From Paracoccaceae bacterium (GTDB lineage: Bacteria > Pseudomonadota > Alphaproteobacteria > Rhodobacterales > Rhodobacteraceae), in contig DLZA01000388.1 in assembly GCA_003447515.1 (NCBI GenBank), positions 1 through 6,394 of the forward strand: a stretch of DNA of 6,394 nt, read 5' to 3'. Of the stretch, positions 1 through 6,284 are shown in pieces; position 1 is the first letter of the stretch; the number at the start of each line of letters is the position of its first letter. The notes under the pieces are model-generated. The model was given only the letters and a program-made list of their open reading frames with translations, did not search any database and was not told the origin of the DNA. The position numbers were made by a program, and so were the translations under genes.

Positions 1-819
1 GCTTTCCAACATAATCCGCCTCTTTTTAAGCCAGAAACACAACATGTATTTGCTGTACGTCGCCTTGTGGATGAGGCGCCATGGGTGATTGGGCGGGCAG
101 GTATGCTCTACCGAGATTTGGTGCCAGATCGGCTTGGTGGATCTATTATTGCAAGCCACATTCGTATTCCCGACGGTGGCCCCGTCCCGGATATGGTGCA
201 TTATCACACCATTGGTTTTCAGTTGATCTATTGTTATCGAGGATGGGTGCGCTTGGTTTACGAAGACCAGGGCCCTGAATTTATTCTAAACGCAGGCGAT
301 TGCGTCATACAACCGCCCGAAATCCGACACCGCGTATTGGAAGCTTCGGACAATGTCGAAGTCGTTGAAATTGGCGTTCCTGCTGATCATGAAACAACCA
401 TTGATCATGACATGGAATTGCCAAATGATATTTTAAACCCAAATCGAAAGTTTTCAGGCCAAATGTTTGTTCGTCACCAGTTAAAGGATGCTAGTTGGCA
501 GCCTTGGAGAATCGCTGGCTTTGAGCACCGTGACACAGGAATTTTTAATGGCACTCAAGGAGTAGCCAACGTGCAAGTTGCACGATTTAAAGGCGGTCGG
601 CCAAAGCCAACTCGACATAGCAGCGACATTTTGTTTACTTTCATCCTAGAGGGCAGAATGACCCTCACGGGCGAAGGCCAAGACCCTTGCGTGCTTTCTC
701 CCGGTGACGCTTTTGTTGTACCGCCACACTTCACCACCAGCTATGCTGATTGTTCTCATGATTTAGAGCTGCTTGAGGTTTCTCTTCCAGGACGTTTCGA
801 AACTTTGGAAATTGATTAA
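1..819 (+). CDS. Bicupin-domain protein, 5' end outside the window
   Basis: The reading frame is open from the first base of the window to the TAA at 817-819, giving 272 visible residues, so the gene starts upstream. The GTG at 67 is an internal Val codon with no Shine-Dalgarno in front. Numbering from the first visible codon, cupin 1 has H67-x-H69, Q74 where most cupins carry Glu, G81, then G99-D100 and PP with H110; this is a plausible 3-His/1-Gln metal site. Cupin 2 keeps the fold markers (LEG at 216-218, GD at 235-236, PP at 241-242) but retains only H206 of the expected ligands, so it probably binds no metal. Such double cupins include dioxygenases, isomerases and small-molecule binding proteins; the substrate cannot be read from the sequence. 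No signal peptide or membrane segment is seen in the visible part, so a cytoplasmic location is inferred. The gene ends 161 nt before sdhC and is probably a separate transcription unit. Confidence 0.85.
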   Translation, partial: AFQHNPPLFKPETQHVFAVRRLVDEAPWVIGRAGMLYRDLVPDRLGGSIIASHIRIPDGGPVPDMVHYHTIGFQLIYCYRGWVRLVYEDQGPEFILNAGDCVIQPPEIRHRVLEASDNVEVVEIGVPADHETTIDHDMELPNDILNPNRKFSGQMFVRHQLKDASWQPWRIAGFEHRDTGIFNGTQGVANVQVARFKGGRPKPTRHSSDILFTFILEGRMTLTGEGQDPCVLSPGDAFVVPPHFTTSYADCSHDLELLEVSLPGRFETLEID

Positions 820-823
820 GTTT

Positions 824-857
824 TTTGTGATCACACATAAAATCAAGTGATCACAAA
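824..857. promoter_or_regulatory. Twin GTGATCAC palindrome, candidate operator upstream of sdhC
   Basis: Two copies of the self-complementary octamer GTGATCAC lie at 827-834 and 847-854, with centres exactly 20 bp apart, about two helical turns. The first extends to the perfect 10-bp palindrome TGTGATCACA (826-835). Together they form perfect 11-bp inverted arms (TTTGTGATCAC at 824-834 and its complement at 847-857) around a 12-nt AT-rich centre. This suggests cooperative binding by a dimeric repressor or activator on one face of the helix. The T-run precedes the arms rather than following them and the arms are AT-rich, so a + strand intrinsic terminator for the cupin gene is less likely. I cannot name the regulator: the half-site resembles the GT-n-AC pattern of GntR/FadR-type operators only loosely. 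Confidence 0.5.
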
Positions 858-935
858 TGTAAAAAGTGGCTAGACTTGTGACAAATTGCGCGCTGGTAAA
901 CGGAATTTGTTGCGCATTTAATTGGGACTCCAGTT

Positions 936-964
936 TACTTTATTGTTAAAGTAGTAGGCTAGCC
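936..964 (+). promoter_or_regulatory. Small hairpin and palindrome in the sdhC leader
   Basis: TACTTTA (936-942) and TAAAGTA (947-953) are perfect 7-bp inverted arms around TTGT, followed closely by the 8-bp palindrome GGCTAGCC (957-964). Both sit just before the sdhC ribosome binding site, so they could form a weak leader hairpin or a protein-binding site. The stem is AT-only except for one C-G pair and would be unstable in RNA, so the function is uncertain. Confidence 0.3.
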
Positions 965-969
965 ACCTA

Positions 970-974
970 GGAGG
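970..974 (+). promoter_or_regulatory. Strong ribosome binding site of sdhC
   Basis: GGAGG lies 6 nt before the ATG at 981, a consensus Shine-Dalgarno at good spacing. It fixes the sdhC start and is clearly stronger than the sites ahead of sdhD (AAGGGG), sdhA (CGGAGA) and sdhB (AAGGGA), as expected for the lead gene of an operon. Confidence 0.85.
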
Positions 975-980
975 AACGCT

Positions 981-1367
981 ATGGCAGATGTGAACCGCGG
1001 CAATCGCCCGATTTCGCCCCACCTAACGATTTATCGCATGGCGATAACGATGTTGGTGTCGATTATGAACCGGCTTACAGGTGCGGGCATGGTGCTGGCG
1101 GCCATACTGATCGTCTGGTGGCTCATGGCTGCTGCTTCGGGTGAGGATTATTTTACCATTGTTGATGGATTTTTAACCTCTTGGCCTGGCCTTTTAGTTC
1201 TTATAGGGTCCCTGTGGGCCTTGTGGTTTCATTTCTTGGGTGGTGTGCGTCACCTTTTTATGGATTTCGGTCTGGGTTATGAAATCAAAACGGTCAACAT
1301 GACGGGCTGGATAGTGCTGATCGGCAGCCTGGTCTTAACATCTATTAGCCTCATGCTAATTATTTAG
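981..1367 (+). CDS. sdhC: Succinate dehydrogenase cytochrome b556 subunit (SdhC)
   Basis: This is the large membrane anchor of complex II. With SdhD it holds haem b and forms the ubiquinone site that receives electrons from SdhB. At 128 residues it has the usual family length. The N-terminal RPISPHL motif (9-15) is followed by SIMNRLTG (27-34), three hydrophobic helices at about 25-50, 68-90 and 106-127, and FHFLGGVRHLFMDFG (83-97). By recalled alignment to E. coli SdhC, H84 is the haem axial ligand, and S27 and R31 correspond to quinone-site residues. Position 30, His in many homologues, is Asn here; I recall Thr at this position in some Rhodobacterales, so this is probably lineage variation. 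The start is fixed by GGAGG at 970-974. It is the first gene of sdhCDAB and ends 13 nt before sdhD. Confidence 0.97.
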   Translation: MADVNRGNRPISPHLTIYRMAITMLVSIMNRLTGAGMVLAAILIVWWLMAAASGEDYFTIVDGFLTSWPGLLVLIGSLWALWFHFLGGVRHLFMDFGLGYEIKTVNMTGWIVLIGSLVLTSISLMLII

Positions 1368-1380
1368 AAGGGGCCGAAAA

Positions 1381-1761
1381 ATGTCTTATAAAACTGATCT
1401 TGGCCGCGTTTTGGGCCTTGGCTCTGCCAAAGAAGGGGTTCACGAATGGTGGTCATCCCGCGTTGGATCTGTTGCGTTGATCCCGCTAACCATTCTTTTC
1501 CTCTGTTTCGTGGCCCCTTTGATTGGTGAAGATCACTCAACTGTCGTTGCATCCTTCCAAAATCCGTTCAAAGCCATTGTTGTAATTCTTTTCTTGCTTG
1601 TCGCGTTTAAACATTTGGCTGATGGCTTGAAAGAAATCATCGTGGACTACGTTCATGGAAAAGCAATACTGCCAATTGCTTTGGTGACAACACGATTGCT
1701 ATGTTATTTTTTCGGCGCCGCCGGTGCGTTTGCCGTAGCCAAAATCGCCTTTGCTGGCTGA
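1381..1761 (+). CDS. sdhD: Succinate dehydrogenase membrane anchor subunit (SdhD)
   Basis: This is the small membrane anchor of complex II, 126 residues, a normal length for the alphaproteobacterial form. The N-terminus carries GLGSAKEG (12-19) and HEWW (21-24), typical of alphaproteobacterial SdhD just before the first helix. Three hydrophobic helices lie at about 28-48, 64-88 and 97-122. H78 in the second helix is the expected second axial ligand of haem b, partnering SdhC H84. D89-Y90 lies 11-12 residues later, the spacing seen in E. coli SdhD, where the Tyr hydrogen-bonds ubiquinone. A modest Shine-Dalgarno (AAGGGG, 1368-1373) precedes the ATG. The 13-nt gap from sdhC and 15-nt gap to sdhA indicate one transcript, probably with coupled translation. 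Confidence 0.95.
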   Translation: MSYKTDLGRVLGLGSAKEGVHEWWSSRVGSVALIPLTILFLCFVAPLIGEDHSTVVASFQNPFKAIVVILFLLVAFKHLADGLKEIIVDYVHGKAILPIALVTTRLLCYFFGAAGAFAVAKIAFAG

Positions 1762-1776
1762 TCGGAGACTGAATTT

Positions 1777-3582
1777 ATGTCCGCTTACGAATATATAGAT
1801 CACACCTATGATGTTGTTGTTGTTGGCGCTGGCGGTGCTGGCCTTCGCGCAACGCTCGGCATGGCCGAACAAGGCCTGAAAACGGCATGTATCTCCAAAG
1901 TGTTTCCAACACGTTCCCATACCGTCGCTGCTCAAGGCGGGATTGCAGCTTCTTTATCAAATATGGGGCCAGATAACTGGCAGTGGCACCTATATGATAC
2001 TGTGAAAGGTTCAGATTGGCTTGGCGATACAGACGCAATGGAATATCTCGCAAGAGAAGCCCCAAAAGCGGTCTACGAGCTAGATCACTACGGTGTGCCG
2101 TTTTCGCGCACAGAGGAGGGTAAAATTTACCAGCGCCCTTTCGGCGGTCATACAACTGAATTCGGTGAGGGCCCGCCTGTACAACGTACTTGCGCTGCAG
2201 CAGACCGCACTGGTCACGCGATCTTGCACACGCTCTATGGCCAGTCCCTGAAGAACAATGCTGAATTCTTTATTGAATACTTTGCGTTGGATCTGATTAT
2301 GGCTGAAGATGGCTCCTGCCAAGGAGTGATCTGCTGGAAGCTCGATGATGGAACTATCCATCGCTTTAACGCTAAAATGGTTGTATTGGCTACAGGTGGT
2401 TACGGACGAGCTTATTTCAGCGCCACTTCTGCTCATACTTGCACTGGTGATGGCGGTGGGATGGTAGCTCGCCAAGGGTTACCACTGCAGGATATGGAAT
2501 TTGTGCAATTCCATCCCACCGGCATATACGGCTCAGGCTGTTTAATCACCGAGGGTGCTCGTGGGGAGGGCGGTTACCTCACCAACTCTGAAGGTGAGCG
2601 TTTCATGGAACGCTACGCGCCAACTTACAAAGACTTGGCTTCTCGCGATGTCGTATCGCGTTGTATGACCATGGAAATTCGTGAGGGGCGTGGGATTGGC
2701 GCTGAGGGGGATCATATTCATTTACACCTCAATCATTTGCCCCCAGAGGCCTTGGCTGAGCGGCTGCCAGGAATTTCTGAAAGTGCGCGTATCTTTGCGG
2801 GTGTAGACGTTACGAAAGAGCCCATTCCCGTGCTGCCAACAGTGCACTACAACATGGGTGGTATACCGACGAATTATTGGGGCGAAGTGTTGGACCCCTC
2901 CAGTAAAGACCACGATAAGATTTTTCCAGGCCTGATGGCTGTTGGTGAAGCGGGTTGTGCCTCTGTGCATGGGGCTAACCGTCTTGGTTCTAACTCACTT
3001 ATTGATCTTGTCGTCTTCGGCCGGGCGGCTGCGATTAGAGCAGGTAACATTATAGATGCTAAGGCACCAAACCCCGATCTAAATATGGCAAGCGCGGATG
3101 CTGCGATGGATCGTTTTGACGCCACGCGCAATGCATCTGGTGGTACAAGCACCGCTGGTTTGCGCTTGGAAATGCAAAAAACCATGCAGGCAGACGCAGC
3201 AGTTTTCCGTACTGACAAGACACTAGCTGAAGGTCTCAAGAAAATGAGCGAGGTCGCGGTTAAATTGGACGATATCTCTGTTACTGATCGCTCCATGGTT
3301 TGGAACACTGACCTGATGGAAACGTTGGAACTACAGAACCTTATGCCGAATGCACTAGCTACCATAGCGGGTGCAGAAGCTCGCAAAGAAAGCCGTGGTG
3401 CCCACGCACATGAGGATTATCCAGATCGTAATGACAAGAAGTGGCGCAAACACACTTTAGCCCGGGTTGATGGGAACAAAGTGAAGCTGAGCTATCGTAA
3501 TGTGCACGTTGACCCACTTACTGCAGAAAAAGATGGTGGAATTGAGCTGAAAAAAATCGCACCAAAAGCGCGAGTGTATTAG
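1777..3582 (+). CDS. sdhA: Succinate dehydrogenase flavoprotein subunit (SdhA)
   Basis: This is the catalytic subunit, which oxidises succinate to fumarate on covalently bound FAD on the cytoplasmic face of the membrane. At 601 residues it is the full family length. The dinucleotide-binding motif GAGGAG is at 17-22. H48 in [10 protein letters not shown] (46-55) is the residue that carries the covalent FAD. Active-site residues are present: H246 in QFHPTG, T258-E259 in [10 protein letters not shown]290 (the proton-shuttle Arg, R286 in E. coli), H357 in HYNMGG, and R402 in [10 protein letters not shown]. The C-terminal domain carries the conserved [12 protein letters not shown] block (538-549). 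The ATG at 1777 has CGGAGA 8 nt upstream and gives the usual short N-terminus. Nothing is truncated or unusual. It depends on sdhB, 68 nt downstream, for electron transfer. Confidence 0.98.
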   Translation: MSAYEYIDHTYDVVVVGAGGAGLRATLGMAEQGLKTACISKVFPTRSHTVAAQGGIAASLSNMGPDNWQWHLYDTVKGSDWLGDTDAMEYLAREAPKAVYELDHYGVPFSRTEEGKIYQRPFGGHTTEFGEGPPVQRTCAAADRTGHAILHTLYGQSLKNNAEFFIEYFALDLIMAEDGSCQGVICWKLDDGTIHRFNAKMVVLATGGYGRAYFSATSAHTCTGDGGGMVARQGLPLQDMEFVQFHPTGIYGSGCLITEGARGEGGYLTNSEGERFMERYAPTYKDLASRDVVSRCMTMEIREGRGIGAEGDHIHLHLNHLPPEALAERLPGISESARIFAGVDVTKEPIPVLPTVHYNMGGIPTNYWGEVLDPSSKDHDKIFPGLMAVGEAGCASVHGANRLGSNSLIDLVVFGRAAAIRAGNIIDAKAPNPDLNMASADAAMDRFDATRNASGGTSTAGLRLEMQKTMQADAAVFRTDKTLAEGLKKMSEVAVKLDDISVTDRSMVWNTDLMETLELQNLMPNALATIAGAEARKESRGAHAHEDYPDRNDKKWRKHTLARVDGNKVKLSYRNVHVDPLTAEKDGGIELKKIAPKARVY

Positions 3583-3650
3583 AGGCCCTGAAACCGATAT
3601 GAATGATCACATTCCATTCCTAAAACTCCTGGCCTAAAAGGGACAAAGAT
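3583..3650 (+). other. sdhA-sdhB spacer with a short dyad and a 12-codon micro-ORF
   Basis: This is the longest gap inside the operon. It contains GAATG-ATCA-CATTC (3601-3614), a dyad that shares the TGATCAC core with the twin palindrome before sdhC. It also contains a micro-ORF, ATG at 3599 to TAA at 3635-3637 (12 residues), which ends just before the sdhB Shine-Dalgarno AAGGGA (3638-3643). The micro-ORF has no convincing ribosome binding site of its own, so it may be chance. No terminator-like structure is seen, and sdhB is expected to be on the same transcript. Confidence 0.4.
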
Positions 3651-4430
3651 ATGGTAGAACTCGCACTTCCCAAAAATTCACGCATGACTGTTGGCAAAAC
3701 GTGGCCAAAACCTGAAGGAGCCACCAATGTGCGCGTCTTCAAGATTTATCGATTCAATCCAGACAAAAGCGAAAACCCGCGAGTGGATACATACCACTTG
3801 GATATGGATAGTTGTGGCCCAATGGTGTTAGATGCGCTGATCAAGATCAAAAGCGATATCGATCCTACTCTAACCTTCCGCCGCTCGTGTCGCGAAGGCA
3901 TTTGCGGGTCCTGTGCAATGAACATTGATGGTATTAACACGCTTGCTTGTATTTATGGCATGGATGAAGTGAAGGGTGATGTGAAGATTTACCCTCTGCC
4001 GCACATGCCTGTTGTGAAAGATTTAGTGCCAGATCTGACGCATTTCTACGCTCAGCACGCATCAATTATGCCATGGTTAGAGACTAAGACCAACCGCCCG
4101 CAGAAAGAGTGGCGTCAGTCGATTGAAGATCGCAAAAAACTTGACGGTCTGTATGAGTGTGTGATGTGCGCGTCGTGTTCTGCATCTTGTCCATCTTACT
4201 GGTGGAACGGCGATAAATACCTTGGGCCAGCAGCTTTGCTACACGCTTATCGATGGATTATTGACTCGCGTGATGAAGCCACTGGCGAACGTCTCGACGA
4301 TCTGCACGACCCCTTCAAACTGTATCGTTGTCATACTATCATGAACTGTGCGCAAACGTGTCCGAAGGGATTAAACCCAGCCAAAGCAATCGCTGAGATA
4401 AAGAAAATGATGGTTGAGCGTACGATTTAA
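3651..4430 (+). CDS. sdhB: Succinate dehydrogenase iron-sulfur subunit (SdhB)
   Basis: This subunit carries electrons from the FAD of SdhA through three Fe-S clusters to ubiquinone. At 259 residues it matches alphaproteobacterial and mitochondrial SdhB, slightly longer at the N-terminus than the enteric protein. The N-terminal ferredoxin domain holds the [2Fe-2S] ligands C80, C85, C88 and C100. The C-terminal helical domain holds the [4Fe-4S] ligands C170, C173, C176 and C237, and the [3Fe-4S] ligands C180, C227 and C233. The quinone-site residues are also present: P181, W185 (PSYWW) and H228 (CHTIMN). The start has AAGGGA 7 nt upstream. It is the last gene of the operon, and a terminator begins 30 nt after its stop codon. 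No sucCD, mdh or other TCA gene follows directly. Confidence 0.98.
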   Translation: MVELALPKNSRMTVGKTWPKPEGATNVRVFKIYRFNPDKSENPRVDTYHLDMDSCGPMVLDALIKIKSDIDPTLTFRRSCREGICGSCAMNIDGINTLACIYGMDEVKGDVKIYPLPHMPVVKDLVPDLTHFYAQHASIMPWLETKTNRPQKEWRQSIEDRKKLDGLYECVMCASCSASCPSYWWNGDKYLGPAALLHAYRWIIDSRDEATGERLDDLHDPFKLYRCHTIMNCAQTCPKGLNPAKAIAEIKKMMVERTI

Positions 4431-4460
4431 AAGGTCACCATAATATATTTATGAGACTTT

Positions 4461-4480
4461 GCACCAATGGTGCCTTTTTT
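4461..4480 (+). terminator. Rho-independent terminator of the sdhCDAB operon
   Basis: GCACC (4461-4465) and GGTGC (4469-4473) form a compact 5-bp stem with an AAT loop, followed by C and six T (4475-4480). It lies 30 nt past the sdhB stop, the expected place for operon termination. The stem is short, so termination may be partial, allowing some readthrough into the next gene. An overlapping longer pairing with the end of sdhB is also possible. Confidence 0.7.
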
Positions 4481-4505
4481 CATTATGCGTCAGTGGGCAA
4501 CATCA

Positions 4506-4523
4506 GCTGGTTTTCCTGCCAGC
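4506..4523 (+). promoter_or_regulatory. Leader hairpin before the FAD-binding dehydrogenase gene
   Basis: GCTGG (4506-4510) and CCAGC (4519-4523) are perfect 5-bp arms around an 8-nt loop. The structure lies about 28 nt before the Shine-Dalgarno of the next gene and has no T-run, so it is not a terminator. A role is not evident; it may be incidental. Confidence 0.25.
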
Positions 4524-4550
4524 ATTTAGATAGCCCTGTTAATGAAGGTT

Positions 4551-4558
4551 GGAGGTGA
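4551..4558 (+). promoter_or_regulatory. Extended Shine-Dalgarno that sets a TTG start
   Basis: GGAGGTGA is an 8-nt match to the complement of the 16S rRNA 3' end. From GGAGG (4551-4555) there are 5 nt to the TTG at 4561, close to ideal. The other in-frame candidates are TTG at 4549 and GTG at 4555; these overlap or precede this site, so they have no usable ribosome binding site. Confidence 0.7.
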
Positions 4559-4560
4559 CA

Positions 4561-6204
4561 TTGAACCACTCCTATCAAGTCGACGTACTAGTTGTAGGTG
4601 GTGGCCTTGCGGGTCTTGTGGCAGCGCAAAAAGCGGTAGACCGCCGGCGTAGCGTCATGATCCTCGATCAAGAAGGGGAGAAATCCTTGGGCGGTCAGGC
4701 GTTTTGGTCGCTTGGTGGTCTTTGCATGATCGATACGCCCGAGCAACGCCGCCTGAAAATTCACGACAGCAAAGAACTGGCGACACAGGATTGGTATGGG
4801 TCTGCTCAATTTGATCGCGCGGAAGATGCCAATCCCAGAGCCTTCGCCAACGCTTATCTTGACTTTGCCTCAGGCGAAATGCGCCCTTGGCTTTACAGTA
4901 TCGGTATGCGTTGGTTTCCCGTAGTAGGCTGGGCAGAACGTGGTGGTGGCAATGCAGATGGGCACGGCAATTCAGTCCCACGCTTCCATCTAACATGGGG
5001 CACCGGCCCGGGCGTTGTGGCCCCATTTGAGCGCCAGGTACGCGAAGCTCACGCTAATGGCCACCTAGAGTTTAAATTTCGTCACCGTGCCACAGGCATC
5101 GATTTTAAAAGAAAAGTGATTAATGGTGAGATTTTGGAACCCACAACTGCTGAGCGCGGCCAATCTACTTCGAGAGCGGTCATCGGCGAATTCACAGTCT
5201 CCGCTGATAGCATTATCATTACCACAGGGGGCATAGGTGGCGATCATAACGCCGTCCGAAAGCTCTGGCCCACGGACCGCCTCGGTCCCGCACCACAACG
5301 CATGGTCGCCGGGGTTCCTGATTACGTAGATGGTCAAATGCAACACGTAATTAAAGCTGCGGGTGGAGGCGCCATCAATGAAGATCGCATGTGGCACTAT
5401 TGTGAAGGGGTGGCAAACTGGGATCCAATTTGGCCAAACCATGGCATTCGCATTCTACCTGGCCCATCATCGCTATGGTTTGATGCAAATGGTGAACGAA
5501 TGGAAGCTCCTTATTTACCGGGTTTTGATACACTTGGGACGCTCAAACGCATCCTATCGACAGGCCACGAACATAGTTGGTTCATACTTACGCAAAAAAT
5601 CATTGAAAAGGAATTTGCCCTTTCTGGTTCGGAGCAAAATCCTGATTTTACATCAGGAAAATGGATTGAAGTTTTGAAATCACGCCTCGGTAAAGGGGCG
5701 ACCGGTCCAGTGGAGGCGTTTAAAGAACACGGTAAAGATTTTGTGGTAAAAAATACGCTTGAAGAACTTGTTGCAGGTATGAATGCTATTACACCAAATG
5801 CTATGCTTAACTTTGAAAAAATTTGTAGCCAGATCGAAGCCCGCGACCGTGAAATTACCAATACCTTTACGAAGGACGCGCAGATTACAGCCATACGCGG
5901 TGCGCGAAACTATCTTGGTGATAGGTTGATCCGAACTGCCAAACCGCATAAGATTTTAGACCCTAATGCTGGCCCTCTTATTGCCGTGCGTTTGAACATT
6001 CTTACTCGTAAATCGCTCGGCGGATTGCACACTAATATCAAGTCCCAATTGCTCGATGATAACGGCAACGTAATCGACGGCATCTATGCTGCGGGCGAAG
6101 TGTGTGGCTTTGGTGGCGGAGGCTATCACGGGTACAACGCATTAGAAGGAACGTTTTTGGGTGGTTGCATCTTCTCAGGCAAGATTGCGGGTGAAAACGC
6201 TTGA
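4561..6204 (+). CDS. FAD-binding dehydrogenase, COG3573/PRK12834 family
   Basis: This is a flavoprotein of the SdhA/fumarate reductase/3-ketosteroid dehydrogenase superfamily, 547 residues from the preferred TTG start and near the family length. Recognition rests on recalled motifs of the uncharacterised COG3573 group. The Rossmann motif GGGLAGLVAA is at 13-22, with D36 at the end of the second strand as the probable ribose-binding acid. LGGQAFWSLGGL (43-54), FFPVVGWAERGG-like (119-129), HGNSVPRFH (135-143), SGSEQNP (355-361) and RNYLGDRLI (449-457) follow. The C-terminal FAD-binding block at 507-540 contains GIYAAGEV and a Gly-rich run. The SdhA covalent-FAD His motif (SHT) is absent, so FAD is probably bound non-covalently. 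There is no signal peptide. It follows sdhB on the same strand behind a terminator and has its own strong ribosome binding site, so it is at least partly independent. The substrate is unknown; the position beside sdh does not by itself show a shared pathway. Confidence 0.9.
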   Translation: MNHSYQVDVLVVGGGLAGLVAAQKAVDRRRSVMILDQEGEKSLGGQAFWSLGGLCMIDTPEQRRLKIHDSKELATQDWYGSAQFDRAEDANPRAFANAYLDFASGEMRPWLYSIGMRWFPVVGWAERGGGNADGHGNSVPRFHLTWGTGPGVVAPFERQVREAHANGHLEFKFRHRATGIDFKRKVINGEILEPTTAERGQSTSRAVIGEFTVSADSIIITTGGIGGDHNAVRKLWPTDRLGPAPQRMVAGVPDYVDGQMQHVIKAAGGGAINEDRMWHYCEGVANWDPIWPNHGIRILPGPSSLWFDANGERMEAPYLPGFDTLGTLKRILSTGHEHSWFILTQKIIEKEFALSGSEQNPDFTSGKWIEVLKSRLGKGATGPVEAFKEHGKDFVVKNTLEELVAGMNAITPNAMLNFEKICSQIEARDREITNTFTKDAQITAIRGARNYLGDRLIRTAKPHKILDPNAGPLIAVRLNILTRKSLGGLHTNIKSQLLDDNGNVIDGIYAAGEVCGFGGGGYHGYNALEGTFLGGCIFSGKIAGENA

Positions 6205-6284
6205 CCGCCGACTGCAATGATTAGGTTTTTTCTTATTACCCGCTTGTGTTACAATATCTCGGGATGTTTAGAATGTGGTATTAA
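6205..6284. other. Intergenic stretch after the FAD-binding dehydrogenase gene
   Basis: This is AT-rich non-coding sequence with a six-T run at 6226-6231 but no convincing GC-rich stem directly before it, so I do not call an intrinsic terminator. Its only supported content is the weak extended -10 at 6247-6255. Confidence 0.5.
6247..6255 (+). promoter_or_regulatory. Possible extended -10 promoter element
   Basis: TGTTACAAT fits the extended -10 pattern TG-n-TACAAT, one mismatch from TATAAT. It would start transcription near 6262, about 20 nt before the ATG at 6285. No good -35 is seen at the usual spacing, so this is a weak call. Confidence 0.3.

Noticed and set aside
67..69. GTG as the start of the cupin gene
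   Set aside because: The same frame is open back to base 1 with protein-like content, and there is no Shine-Dalgarno before the GTG. The gene is better read as truncated by the window edge.
385..411. Repeated TGATCATGA inside the cupin gene
   Set aside because: Both copies encode Asp-His-containing loops within coding sequence. Two nearby 9-mers are likely due to codon choice rather than a binding site.
821..857. Twin palindrome as a Rho-independent terminator of the cupin gene
   Set aside because: The T-run comes before the stem on the + strand, the stem is not GC-rich, and the sequence after the stem is A-rich rather than T-rich.
876..902. TTGTGA (876-881) and TAAACG (897-902) as a sigma-70 promoter for sdhC
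   Set aside because: The -10 match is poor and the spacer is only 15 nt. A promoter must lie in 858-970, but I cannot place it confidently.
886..915. Direct repeat TTGCGC at 886-891 and 910-915
   Set aside because: A six-base repeat 24 bp apart in an intergenic region is too short to distinguish from chance without comparative data.
1775..2155. Antisense open frame of 126 codons over the start of sdhA
   Set aside because: It lies wholly opposite a well-recognised coding region, its peptide is rich in Arg and Gln runs typical of shadow translation, and no family is recognisable.
2874..3386. Antisense open frame of 170 codons within sdhA
   Set aside because: Its length comes from the codon bias of sdhA on the opposite strand. 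The translation is Ser/Ala-rich low-complexity sequence without motifs.
5363..5677. Same-strand open frame of 104 codons inside the FAD-binding dehydrogenase gene
   Set aside because: It overlaps the conserved core of that enzyme in another frame, with no ribosome binding site and no recognisable domain.
6184..6231. ATTGC/GCAAT arms and a T-run as a terminator after the FAD-binding dehydrogenase gene
   Set aside because: The arms are only 5 bp and separated by 25 nt, and the stem is not adjacent to the T-run.
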